DNA from: Chlorokybus atmophyticus
Taxonomy: Eukaryota; Streptophyta; Chlorokybophyceae; Chlorokybales; Chlorokybaceae
Direction of reading: 5' to 3'
Assembly: GCA_009103225.1 (NCBI GenBank)
Contig: RHPI01003079.1
Location: 186,091 to 250,090, forward strand
Length of the DNA stretch: 64,000 nt
In this document: one piece after another, positions 34,801 to 45,387 of the stretch
How the letters are laid out: the number at the start of each line of letters is the position of its first letter
How positions within the stretch are numbered: position 1 is the stretch's first letter
The notes under the pieces: model-generated
The model's input: the letters and a program-made list of their open reading frames with translations, nothing else
Told to the model about the DNA's origin: nothing
The model's database searches: none
Position numbers and translations under genes: made by a program

Positions 34801-36211
34801 GATGGGAATGGCATAGCATGCTGCTTTGCAACCAGGCATGGTTCACAAAGTGCACCTAATGCATTCTTGAGTTCTTCTGTGCTGAGATGGATGCCCTTGA
34901 CCATCTTCTCAGCGACAAGGCGAGTGAGGTTGACGTAGCTGAGATGCCCGAACCTTCGATGCCACAATGTTGGCGACTCCTTGTCCTTCATCACCATGGC
35001 TTGAATGTCAATGTCCTGAGGGTGCTGCTCCACGTGATAGAGCCCTCCCGGATCAGCGATTCCAACCATGTGCACGACCCCATCAAGGATGACTGTGCAG
35101 CCACCCTTCCGAAATAGGATCTCCGCGCCTAAGCGCTCCGCAACCCTCACAGAGAATAGACTCGCAATAGCCTTAGGGACATGCATAACGTTGCGTAACA
35201 ACACCTCGCGTAGTGTGTTACCAACCTTGCACTGGAGTCGTACGTTGCCAACTCCCTCGGCCACCAGTACTTCACCACCAAAGCCCGCCACCTTGATTGT
35301 GGACGTCAGCTTCCTGTAGCCCTCCATCACCTCTTGATTTGGTGTGAGATCGCAGCCAGAGTCCACCACCCAGAAAGCTGTGCCCGCCTTCGAACTGGAT
35401 GCAGTAAAGGCGACATGTTTCTCCTTGTGTTGGTGCTCGCTGCCGCTGTTGCTGGTGCTTGCTCTACGTTGCCCCTGTTGTTTCTTCCTACAGTCCTTGA
35501 CAATGTGCCCCAACCACACCAGTGGCATGTGAGGTCTTTGTGACGAGGATTGCCTGGCTTGTTGCCCTTGTACTCCTCTTCATGGTTGCTCTTCTTTGCG
35601 TGCTTGCCTGCGTAGAAGGCGACGGCATCCGCTTGCTCGTCCTTCTTCACAACCCTCTGCTCTACGGTGAGCAGCTTCGGTAGCACATCGTCCAACGTCA
35701 ACTCCGATGATGACGTCTGCAGCAAGGTTGCGACGACCTCGTGCTCTGCTGGTAGCCCTGCAACAATGGCCAACACTACCGCCGTCTCCCCCATGTTGTG
35801 GCCGACGTTGATGAGGTCCGCCCACAACGCTCTCGCGCGCGCAGCATACTTTGTGATGGGTTCTGCTGCCTCCTTCCTGAGTGCGCTCAGCTGCTTGCGT
35901 AGCTGCAATTTTCTGGCGTTGTTCTTGGCTTTGAAAACGGCTGATAGCTTTTCCCAAGCTTGTCTACCATCTTCACATGCAGTGAGCATGGGAAAGTGAT
36001 GCGGTTTGCTGTTCAACACAAGCAAAGAGTGTGCTTCCGCTGAATGCTCTGACCACACAGTGTTCGCTCCTGGTGTTGGTGGTGGTGCCTTCGGATCAAC
36101 GTACTTCCGCACCTTCTTATGGATGAGCAAGGCCTTCATCTCCACGCACCATGTGTTGTAGTTGTCGGTGTCCAGCTTTGCAATCTGCCCCTTGTCGTAG
36201 GTCGCCTCCAT
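31858..36211 (-). pseudogene. Copia 2 Gag-Pol, multiple breaks
   Basis: Closely related to copia 1. Gag begins at an ATG (36211). A one-base shift falls inside the zinc knuckle (CHWCG | GHIVKDC, near 35515). The protease DSG is present (VVDSGCD), followed by the integrase zinc region. A solo LTR is inserted at 34334-34790; the integrase core continues with HMDVCGPM, RSDRGGEY and the QNGAAE glutamate. Stops occur near 33605, 33343 and 33265. RT retains YVDDI (near 32795). A frameshift near 32230 precedes the RNase H tail, which ends at 31858. Codons correspond one-to-one with copia 1 over most of its length. Confidence 0.93.
34334..34790 (+). mobile_element. Solo LTR inside copia 2
   Basis: 457 bp, TGTTGAAGGTATTACATGGG ... 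TATGTCAACA, with TATA box GGCGGGGTATAAAGCCC (about 34655). Flanked by perfect AGAAG duplications (34329-34333 and 34791-34795). Same family as 38665-39114. It is the youngest layer of this nest, since it interrupts copia 2. Confidence 0.95.
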
Positions 36212-36765
36212 CTCTGTCGTGCCTGCCTTTTCTTGCAGTTGACACCCAAGGCTCTGCTACTAACAAGCTACCGTAGTGTAGAACTACTAATGCACACAAG
36301 CTAGTCTCACACTCTTCAAGCGTAGTGTGGGCCCATAACCCGTTGAAGGACTAGCATGCACATGTAGTTGAGGCAAGCATAGACACACAGAGACAGAGCT
36401 ACCGCCACCAGAGCATACACAAGTCACATCACATTCATCTATTACAAGTTGTCCGCTGGTTCTTATACCAGCCAGTTACACACACGTCTACGTTTGCAAG
36501 CACTGCGTAAGCTATACTCAGCCTTTTAACGCGCTCTAAGCTGCGTTGTCTTTCTTACAACCAGAGCATTCCAACAAGCTCTTACACGTCTAGTATGAGT
36601 AAGTATACGCGGAGATACAAAGCAGTTAGCAAGGCTCCAGTCTGGAGTCCGGAGTCTGGTCCAACGACGCCATCTTGCTAAGTCCGGACCTAGTGCTCGT
36701 CCTTACGACCTTCTACTCCTGTGTGGAGGGTCGATGCTGATCGTATGTAGGAATGACTCTCAACA

Positions 36766-38664
36766 GCGATCACGCAGAAAGCCAAGAGTGCAACCCGTGC
36801 ATACACGAAACGTATGAGGGAAAAGGTTAGTAGTGAGAGTGCCTGCTGATGTGCAAGATATTCATAACGTAAGCGCTGTACGCAGATTCAGCTGCTCAAA
36901 GCTTTGGCAAAGCAAGGAGCCAACGAGTCCGCTTGCACTGCGCAATACTCACCCATACCCTCTGCTCTGTTCACCGACGATGGGTTGATGAGAAAGGGCA
37001 ACAAGTCGGCATTCTTGGCAGCACTTGTGCGTGCAGCTGAAGGTGCTGAGCGCCGCAGCTTCCCCCCTGGCGGCGAGTGCCTGATCTTGGAGGTGCATGT
37101 TCTTGATCAACAAGAACCCTCTCCCTCATGTCGGCACTATACGTGAATATCTGGACCAGTTGCTCAAGACCTGCATCGTCCCTCGTCTACATAACCCGAC
37201 ACTACAGGCCCTGCATGTTGTCTTTGACGATCCTAAGCATTCCACAGCAGTCAAGGCTGCATTGCAGGCGACCCGAGATGCAGGCTGTCAGAGGAGCAGC
37301 ACAACTCTGGAACTCACCTCAGAAGTGCCAAAGGCATGGCGAAATCTGCTTGCTGATCGCAACCTGAAGCGGCGGCTATGCCACCTCTTTACTGCAGCCA
37401 TCCCAGCGATGGCCGTCCCTCACATGCGTGAGGGACAAGAGGTCATCATTGCGGATGGTTCAGACACTGAGCCATGGGCGCATGCTGCGCGCAGAGTCCG
37501 CAGCGTGGATGGAAAGGCAGTCTACGACACTATGGACACATACAGATGCAACCATGCCGAGGCCGACTCAAGAGTGTGGTACCATGCCAAGACGTGTGAG
37601 CAGAAGACACTCCTGATCTACTCACCCGACACGGATGTGTCGATCATAGGGCTGGCAGCTCTCGAGATGTGGGGCGAGGGTGACAAACAAGTGCATGTGC
37701 AGCTCAGCAGCAACGGGAGTGCCTCAACCAGAGCGCCCTTCATCAGCCTCAACGTGGTGTATCGTCACATGCAGAACATGGCACATGTACGTTACACAGC
37801 AAGAAACCAAGTGGCGCTGCAAGTCCTCATATTTTACGCGGTCACCGGGTGTGATTACACCAGCTACACAAGCGGCATTACCAAATTGTTCTACTGGCAA
37901 CATGCCATGGGGAGGCAGCCAGAGTTCATATCGCCCGGTGGGCAACTCACTCGAGACAAAATGGTGCCCATGTTGCTGCGCTTGATTGGGTGCGCCTACT
38001 TTCACAAACACAAATCATCCTTCAGTCCCACCACATCTGCATCAGCTCTGTTCTACGACCTGAACGGTACGCGCGCATGCAAGGATGACACGCCAGCGCT
38101 GGAGGCATGGCTCGCCCTCATCAGGAGCAGTGCCTGGCCACACACGTGGGTCAACCTTGAGGACATGGCGTCTACTCAAGCGCTCACTTACCATTGCCAA
38201 CGTAGCTTACGTTGGCAATGGTACGCCTGTGGGTTGTCGACATGTGGCTTCAGTGTTGCAGATCAGAAATGCAGCTGCCCAACCTTGCAGACAACGGTTT
38301 TGACGTGGTAGACGGCGTTGCTCACGCCATCATGGACACCGCTGAGAACATGGCCGCTGCCAAGAGTCGCACCAACCAGCTGCTGCACGGATGCAGCTGC
38401 AAGAAGAATCAGTGCACCACCAAGATATGCAAATGCCGCAAGGAAGGCCAGCGCTGTTGCAGCAGGTGCTCATGCATAGGATGCACCAATTCAGCGGGCG
38501 GTCAGCCCACTCAAACACAACATCATGGTGCAGCACAGACGGGCGCAGATGCACACAACAATCAGGCAGACGACCCTAGGTATGACTTACCAGCCAGCTC
38601 TGAATCTGACGACAGCGATGACGATGCCGACTGTAGTAACTCGGAGGATGATCTGACGGATGCA
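36766..38664 (+). pseudogene. Set 1 FEN1/XPG-like nuclease with CXC domain, frameshifted
   Basis: After copia 2, a short exon end (…AYTKRMREK) and an intron (36826-36885) lead into the nuclease. A frameshift near 37095 joins it to a 404-codon frame. Acidic residues sit as in 5'-nuclease folds: VVFDD at 41-45, EAD at 155-157, SPDTD with Asp178 and Asp180, and TGCDYTSYTSGI with Asp253 followed by a helix-hairpin-like stretch. Near 38195 a perfect palindrome shifts the frame. The rest holds a CXC (tesmin-like) cysteine module: GCSCKKNQC, CKCRKEGQRC, CSRCSC, CIGCTN (38385-38490). An acidic tail continues past the solo LTR to a stop at 39216. Likely nuclear DNA-binding nuclease; role in transposition unknown. 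Confidence 0.65.
38189..38223. repeat. Perfect 16-bp inverted repeat with 3-nt spacer
   Basis: TACCATTGCCAACGTA, GCT, TACGTTGGCAATGGTA. It lies exactly where the set 1 nuclease reading frame breaks and is absent from the paralogue at about 48.93 kb. It looks like a templated (snap-back) duplication. Confidence 0.9.
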
Positions 38665-39114
38665 TGTTGAAGGTATTACATGGGTGATGCTTGTATCCGG
38701 TCAGCTTGCCCTTCATACAGGAGTCGAGGGTCGAAGGTACCAGGAAGAAGCGCGTGGACTTCAGACTTAGCAAGACGGTCGAGTCATGACGGAGCAGGCT
38801 GCTTGGTAGATCCTTGGGAGAAATCGCGTAGCTTCGTGGATACGTAAGCTTAGCAGGCGTGGCTTAGCTTGTTGGAAAGCTCTGGTTGTGAGCTAGACAG
38901 CGTGGCTTACAGAACAGCAATCGGCTGAGTATAGCGCACGCGGTGCTTGCCAATGTAGACGTGTGTAGAGACTGGAGGGGTATAAAGCCCAGACTTGTTG
39001 CAATGAAGATGAGAGGTCACGATGTAGCATGTGTGCGGATGCTATGGCGGCAGTAGTAGTCATGCTCTTGTGTTAATGTTGTTGGCGTGTCGCTTGCACG
39101 TGTGTATGTCAACA
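38665..39114 (+). mobile_element. Solo LTR in the set 1 nuclease-CXC gene
   Basis: 450 bp, same family as 34334-34790, with perfect ATGCA duplications (38660-38664 and 39115-39119) and TATA box GAGGGGTATAAAGCCC (about 38973). It separates the CXC region from its short acidic C-terminus (WLDIIEDLTVPEE, stop at 39216). Confidence 0.95.
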
Positions 39115-39485
39115 ATGCATGCTCTGACAAGGAAGGCGATGAGGCCAACATTGTGGACGACAACAATATGGCTGATTGGTTGGACATAATCGAAGACTTG
39201 ACTGTTCCTGAGGAGTAAAGCCATGAACAGCCCATGCCACGACTGCATGCGTCACCTGCTGGCATTCAAGCACTGGCGCCCTCTTACTCCAGTCCGCCGC
39301 CGCCTTCGCCGCCGCCGCCCCTACCGCCGCCTGCAGCTGACATCTCGGACTATCAGAATGCACAAGTCCGGGAAGTGTAGTGTCAACCCGCGCATTATTA
39401 GGGTTGCGCTCGTAAAGTTAGGGCGGCGATAGGCCGCTGGTGCTCTTCTCTGTGTGTGCTCGGCTGGCATTATTTACTGCATGCA

Positions 39486-39833
39486 ATGGCAGGTGGTGCA
39501 CAGCCACGGCGCGCATCGGTCTGCGAAGTATGCAGGTCTTTCGTGGTGAACAACGGCCAGCGTGCACGTCTGGAGCAACATCAGAGGCAATGCAGCCAGT
39601 ATGAGGTGATGTTCAGCTTCATCGCCTCATGCTGGCATCACCATTGTCAGGGGATGCATGTGCTTGAGTGCCGTGGCAAGCACAAGTGCACCTTGCCCAA
39701 GTTCTTCCAGCCTCAGTGCTTTTGCCCTGCATGCGCACGCTCTCCATTTGAGTGGCATGGGCTGCCCATGCGGTACATGCCGTATGCCTACCCGGGCACC
39801 ATTGCAAATGGCCAAGCTTTCACGCTACTCAAC
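39486..39833 (+). CDS. Set 1 zinc-finger exon
   Basis: 116 codons from an ATG to a GTAAGT donor. Contains CEVCRSFVVNNGQRARLEQHQRQC, given here only as its pattern C-x2-C-x(16)-H-x4-C, and later Cys pairs (CFCPAC). Then comes SPFEWHGLPMRYMPY, strongly conserved in set 2 (49.8-50.16 kb). Position right before the Tudor-like/methyltransferase exons suggests it is the 5' part of the same gene. Probably a DNA-binding finger. No break seen. Confidence 0.55.
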
Positions 39834-40125
39834 GTAAGTGCAGCGCGTGCCATGCTGCATGATTGCACAGTCAAGGTTGGAGCTGTTGCATGAATGCACA
39901 GCCCTACACTCTCTCACGTGCGGCGTCGCAGAGGCAGCTTGCGCGTTGCGGACGCGGCCGAGTTGACGGCACAGATGCGTTTGCGCTGGAGACAGACACC
40001 CAGCACACACTCACAGTGGAGGTCAGTGTGCGTGCTTGCAACCTGCTGTGCTGTGTACTGCTCAGCGTGTATTGCATAGCACACACTCACAGCGCGCACT
40101 GAGAGCATGGTTGCCCTAGCAGAGC

Positions 40126-41291
40126 GTGCGCGTCAACTGCGTGCAAGACGCGTACAGACGGCGTTGCAGCACAGGTGGGTCTGCACTAGTGGGCTGCGAC
40201 GTCCAAGTGTACTGGCCTGCCGACAAGGCTTGGTATCCAGGACACATATACAAGTACAATACTACACAAGGTGATTCAAAACACCACACTATTTACCCTA
40301 TGACCAGCCCGGGTGGAGGGTCTAACTTGTGCATGCTCACGCACACAGGACGTCACAGCGTGCGCTTCGTAGATGGCGATACCCAGCATCTCCAGATCGA
40401 CAAGCACAACGTTGTCGTCTGCCTCAGCTCACAAGGACATCACTATTGCATTCGTGTCGGCGGTTGCAGAGTCCCTACCACCCGGAAGGCCATACCTCCT
40501 TTGCCTTGTCTCCCACATTGGTCAGGAGCCCCCCCTATGCTCTTGACACACACGCCGCAACTCCCCAACGGGGCGCCGCATCGCCCCAAGTTGCTGGACT
40601 TGTTCTGCGGAGGGGGAGGCGCCAGCATGGGCTTGTACCGCGCCGGCTTTGACGTCACTGGTGTGGATATACATGCCCAGCCAGAATACCCCTTCCACTT
40701 AATCCATGCCGAGCGCTGACAGTCGACCTGGTTGAGTACGATGTGATCTGGGCAAGTCCCCCCTGCAAAGCCTTTGCGCGCTGCATACCCGACACACAAC
40801 GGCGCAAGCACTCTGACAAATGGCAGCACAGCACGGTGCTACATGACATCAGACAGAAGTTACACGAGTCCGGCAAGCATTACATCTTGGAGAACATCCC
40901 CGACGCGTCCATACACATGCGTGCCGACATGGTCCTGTGCGGCACTATGTTCTCGCTCTCTACATTTCAACACAGAGTGTTCGAGTCCAGCCCGCCTTTG
41001 TCTGTTGACAAGGTTTGTGACCATGCATTACACAGTCTGGATGCGTTGTCTTGACACCGCACTGCACACACCAACGCGCAGCAGCCCCTACAGCACCAGA
41101 TGTATCCGATCTATGGGCAAGCGGCTTCACGCGGGACTGTAGCAGGGTGGCAGAAAGCGATGGGCATCGATTGGATCCATGCAGAGTCTACTCTGGTAGA
41201 GTGCATACCCCCGGCCTACTCTGAGTACATAGGCCGCCAGATGTTGAAGGCGCTAGGGTACACTCTGCACGATTCATCTCTGTCGTGGTGA
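40126..41291 (+). pseudogene. Set 1 Tudor-like domain plus C5-cytosine methyltransferase, one frameshift
   Basis: A Tudor/Agenet-like barrel comes first (VQVYWPADKAWYPGHIY ... VRFVDGD), split by a phase-1 intron (40271-40348) also present in set 2. The methyltransferase follows: motif I LLDLFCGGGGASMGLYRAGF (40590-40650), VTGVDI, motif IV WASPPCKAFARC with the Pro-Cys pair (about 40752), motif VI YILENI, LCGTMF, and a C-terminal IPPAYSEYIG typical of phage and bacterial C5 enzymes. A one-base deletion near 40715 breaks the frame between motifs II and IV, and a TGA lies at 41052. The start upstream of 40126 is unresolved. Expected to methylate cytosine C5 in DNA. Confidence 0.75.
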
Positions 41292-41299
41292 TCCACTGC

Positions 41300-42450
41300 A
41301 TTGTGGTTCATGCACTTATTGGTCTTAATCTTGCACACACATTGATAGCGCTGCAGTTGTTTAAAGTCACAATCTCGCTATATGACCTAGTGCGATGAAG
41401 ACACGAGTCGACCAACGCATTTTGCATCTTCAACAGATACAATCTGCAACAGCACACACCATCACCCATTCACAATCTGTACACGTCCCCACATGCACTG
41501 CAGCCTCCTGAATTGTGGCATTTTCCAGTTCTCACCATGCACAAGATCATTTACAACACCCAGGCCGCTGATACAATTCCAGCACAATGGCAAGTGGTCC
41601 AAGAGCCAGTGCACGTGCTGTAACTGCACCACTTTGTGTAATTTGCATTGCGCATGACAGCATGCATGGTTCAAGCTCTGCAAAAGCATTGCATTGCACA
41701 CGCAAGTGTTCAAACTGCGCATGACCAATACACACACAGGCAAGGGTTCAAGGAGCCAGCTTACATGCTGCAACTGCACATGCATTGCATTACTTGGCAT
41801 AGCGCATCCCAATATGCACTTGCAAGCTCTGCACAAGTCCGGCATTGCACACACCGCTGCCAAGAGCCAGGTGCACAGGGTCATAACTTCAAGCCTCGCA
41901 GTGGGACCTGCTGGTAGCGTAGAGCGCCGAGGTCGACACGACCGATCCATCTAGGCTCAATCACACGACCCACTTGAAACAAGGCGAATTGCAATGCCGT
42001 CGGCATGGGCAACGCTGCCTGGGCAAGCGGCAGCGCCGATGGCGGCGGCGGTCCATCTGCAGCGCTCACATCAGACGCACCATCGATAACAGGGACCGCA
42101 AGACTGCAATTAGAAGAATCCCCCGCAGACATAGCGCCAAGAAGCTTACTCTCTCTTTCTGGTCCAACCCGCCGCCGCCGCCAACAACCACACCGCCCTG
42201 CTCATCCACCTCGCTGCCCCGCCCACACTCTTTAAGTCGTGCATGGTCGCGCCCAAACCACGAACTGTGACGAGGGTTCGTCGTGCCAAGACTCGCCGAC
42301 ATAACGCGACACCTTCCGCCACCCAGAACGCGGACTTCCAACGAAAGATGTCGACCTTGTGAGACTCTCAGCCGATCCCCACAACCACCGGCCTGCAATG
42401 TCCGGGCGTTTCACGGCAAGGTCGCTGGACAAGCCACACCCAGTCAGAAA
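41300..42450 (-). pseudogene. Minus-strand coding remnant and spacer between the two gene sets
   Basis: 41881-42132 on the minus strand is open and looks coding (VIDGASDVSAADGPPPP, VGRVIEPRWIGRVDLG), in a position equivalent to the minus-strand gene after set 2. The rest (41300-41880) is rich in TTGCATTGC-like repeats with no gene seen. Near 42440 the word CAGTCAGAAAGCCAGAGGCC matches the reverse complement of 53431-53450, an inner inverted repeat of the set 2 unit. Confidence 0.35.
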
Positions 42451-42857
42451 GCCAGAGGCCTTCCCTATGGCAGATTGCAGGAAATGGTTGGTCGAGATGG
42501 ATGCTCGCGTCGTATGTAGGCCATGAGTAACGTGTGAGCATGGGTGAACTGGGGTAATCGACAGCCGTGGTCTCTGTAAGTTTATCGTTGATTGTCGGCG
42601 GTGTTGGTAAGGTGAACAGCGTAAGTTAACGACCGTTTATGAGCGGTGTTGCATCAACGATCGACTGTGTGCGTTGTTGGTTGTCGTTTGCGGTCGCCGT
42701 TGCTCACGGCAAAGTATATCACTGTCGTCGATGCGGAGGCGCCGGTGTACCCTGATATCAGCTTATGCCAACGGTGGTAGTATTCGAATTTGCAAGTGCA
42801 GATGAGGCGGGGTGTTTGCAGTGTTGGCTGGGCTGTGTGTTGTGGGCGGTGGCGTCG

Positions 42858-45373
42858 ATGGCGGATGATGCTAGTCTAGCGTCGCTTTTTGAGGAGCAAC
42901 GACAGAAGCTCGAGTTGATAGAGGCGGCGAGGAAGGGTCGCAATACAAGCCAGCGTGACTATGCCAGGCGTCGCCGTGAGGAAGATAAGAATTACATTCA
43001 GCAGCTGAAGGAAGAGTGTGGGCTGGTAAAGTCTTGGATGCACGCAACTGGCGTGTTTCTGCATGCATTGACATGTGGGAAGACTTGGAGATGGCAAGGA
43101 GATAACCTTGTTTTGGTTCAGGTGCGTGTGGAGGGTGCTTCGTGTGTTCATGCGTGTGTATTGTGTGTATCGTGCATTGTCTCCACCTGTGACTGCGGTT
43201 TGATATGGCAGCTGATATGGACGAGAAGTGTTATGTGCTCGACATACTGACTTTGATGTATTGTGTGAGCAGGATACCTTGCCGACGCTTGGTGGTGCAC
43301 CTCTTGGACTATGTGCGCAGGTGAGGTGCGGTTGCATGCTGCATGCTGCGTAGCACTGTAGTTGGCTGCAAACCCGTGCTCAATGGTGCATGTTGCAGGA
43401 GAATGATGTTGAATTGGCTCTGTCGTCGTCCGATGAGGAGGAAGATCAGGAGAACATCCATCAAGTACTTTCGCAGCGTAAGAAGCAGAAGCAGCATCAT
43501 ACGCCTCATCAGCAGCAAGTGCCACCAGCCTCTGCACTGCACCAGACACCGCATGGCAATGTGCGCCATGATTTGAATGGCAACCGTGTCGTGTTGGGAC
43601 CGGCCATGTCTCGGTTGAACACAGCGAGAGGCGTACCTAAAACGCCCAAGACACCACTTGGCACCTTGCCAGGTGGGCGCTTAGCTTAGCCTGATTTGCT
43701 TTGCTAGGCGGTACCCTGAAAGACTATGAATCATGTGTAGTAGATGAGACGATGTTGTATACCTATTGCCTAAATGTGGATTTGAGAACTAGTTTCCACA
43801 GCTTGATGCATGTGTGTTGTGTGCCGACCAGGTTCGTCGTGCCAGCGTGCATGCGGATGATGCGTACAGGCAGACCCGTGTGTTCAGCCAGCTGGAGGTA
43901 TAATGGGAGTGGGGGGCACGCAAACAAGTAAACATGCTGTGTAGTTGATCCTTCAATGCACAGTCATCTTGTCAGCAGCTTGTGCTAGGTTCGATGTATT
44001 GGCGTTCGATGTAGAAAATGGGGATGTGGTCTGTAAATTTGCCAGGTATCCATACTCAAGTCACCATGTGGAATGGCAGAGTGGTATGAACGGGTGTCAT
44101 TATAGTCTACATCACTATGTATGTAAGCACTTTTTCAACGAGTCGGCAGATTGCGAAATAGGGGACTACAGCCATATGATAATATATGCTCTGAGCGCCC
44201 AACCACTGTGTCTATGCAGTCAGCGACTTTACAAGTTCAGAGTTTGAGGGCAGAGATGGCTTCAGTCAAGCAGGGGAGAGATCGTGTACAACGCGACTTG
44301 GATGCGGCGCTGGAGAGGCTGCGTGTCATGGAATCAAGCGGCAGCTCCAACACCAACAATGCCTTGCAGAATGCCTTGCTGGAGGTTCTGCAGTTGCGCA
44401 CACAATGCGAGGTTGGTGTTGCCTAATCCTGTTTGTATGATGTATGTGGTGTATGTTTGGGTTTGACTTACCTCTGGCTTGCATGGTGTAGAACTTGCGA
44501 GATCAGCTCACACGGAATGTATGTCAAGATGACCAACGTCGCGCAGAGTCTGCACGGGCTGTTGGGGAACTGGAAGAGGAGTTGGATGCAATGACCCTGC
44601 ATGCCGAGGTGAGTGGGTGCACAACCTTGCATGCAATATTATATTGACTATCAGAGGCCTCTATGTCCAGAAGTCGAACATATCACCAGGTGTTAGAGAC
44701 CAGGGTGGGCGAGGAAGCGGACGCTTATAACGCTGAGAGGAGACACTGGCTGCAGGTGGAGTGCAATCTGTCAGGATACCGTGGCAAGTTAGTGGAGCTG
44801 GAGGACGTGATCGCTAGTCTACGTGAGACTGTGCGCACAAACAGGGCGTGCCATCCATCGCAGCACGATGCACGTGTGGCGGACGAGGTGCGCCAGCTCT
44901 ATGAGGACGATGTGCAGCGAGCAGCCAATGAGGACTGTCACGAATCTTTGGCATGCGCGGTGAGAGATGTTGCCTCCCAGTTGCTGCCGAGGGGTGCCGT
45001 TGTATTCCTGACTGCAGTAGCAGTCAAGTACAATATTACACCTGCGCGTGTACTGCTGCGTGCTGTGAACCAGCGCTTACCGGGAGCGGGTGTGGTAGTG
45101 ACCGGCGCCAGGCAACAGGGTACACTAATGATTGCTGCTTGGGCCGATCCTTTGGCATGCCTGTTGCGCCATGGGATGAGGGTTACTGAGGTGCCTGCCA
45201 GCACACAGCCAACTCGTACGGGTACCAGCGCGGTTGATGGCGACCAACTGCCTGCTGCTGTACTTCGTCACCTGAACAGGGTTATGGAGGCGGAGAGGCA
45301 ACGGCATGTCGAGCGCAACAGACAGGAGCCTGATCTGCGCTGCGTGAATTGGCAAGAGGAGTGGGAGAAATAA
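42858..45373 (+). CDS. Set 2 coiled-coil protein, multi-exon
   Basis: Exons supported by splice sites and phase: 42858-43121 (ATG; MADDASLASLFEEQRQKL), 43273-43320, 43399-43672, an uncertain small one from 43708, 43832-43897, 44220-44411, 44492-44608, and 44690-45373 ending in TAA. Most junctions are phase 0. The product is acidic and highly helical (LETRVGEEADAYNAERRHW), with a conserved globular end (VRDVASQLLPRGAVVFLTAVAVKY, shortened) that is shared with set 1. Function unknown. The frame ends within an (AAATG)n microsatellite at 45371-45396, just before the DUF6589-like frame, so the two may once have been one gene. Confidence 0.55.
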
Positions 45374-45387
45374 TGAAATGAAATGAA

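Larger units (their letters stand above)
31391..36765 (-). mobile_element. Ty1/copia element 2, decayed, without target duplication
   Basis: LTRs 31391-31815 and 36341-36765 (425 bp each, about eleven differences by eye). The half-tRNA-iMet primer site is at 36327-36340, and the polyprotein on the minus strand is broken. Flanks CAATG (left) and GCGAT (right) do not match. The host gene also lacks about 2.2 kb relative to its paralogue across this point, which suggests deletion by recombination between two insertions. Confidence 0.9.

Noticed and set aside
36341-36765. Continuing the set 1 coiled-coil frame into its last residues before a stop at 31402
   Set aside because: The final residues and the stop come from the copia 2 LTR end, which recurs at 8322 and 36341, so they are not native.
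41300-42757. A TTAA-plus-terminal-repeat boundary between the two gene sets
   Set aside because: TTAACGACCG near 42633 and CAGTCAGAAAGCC near 42440 were considered, but neither matches the terminal CAGTCGGATCGCCCGA closely enough.
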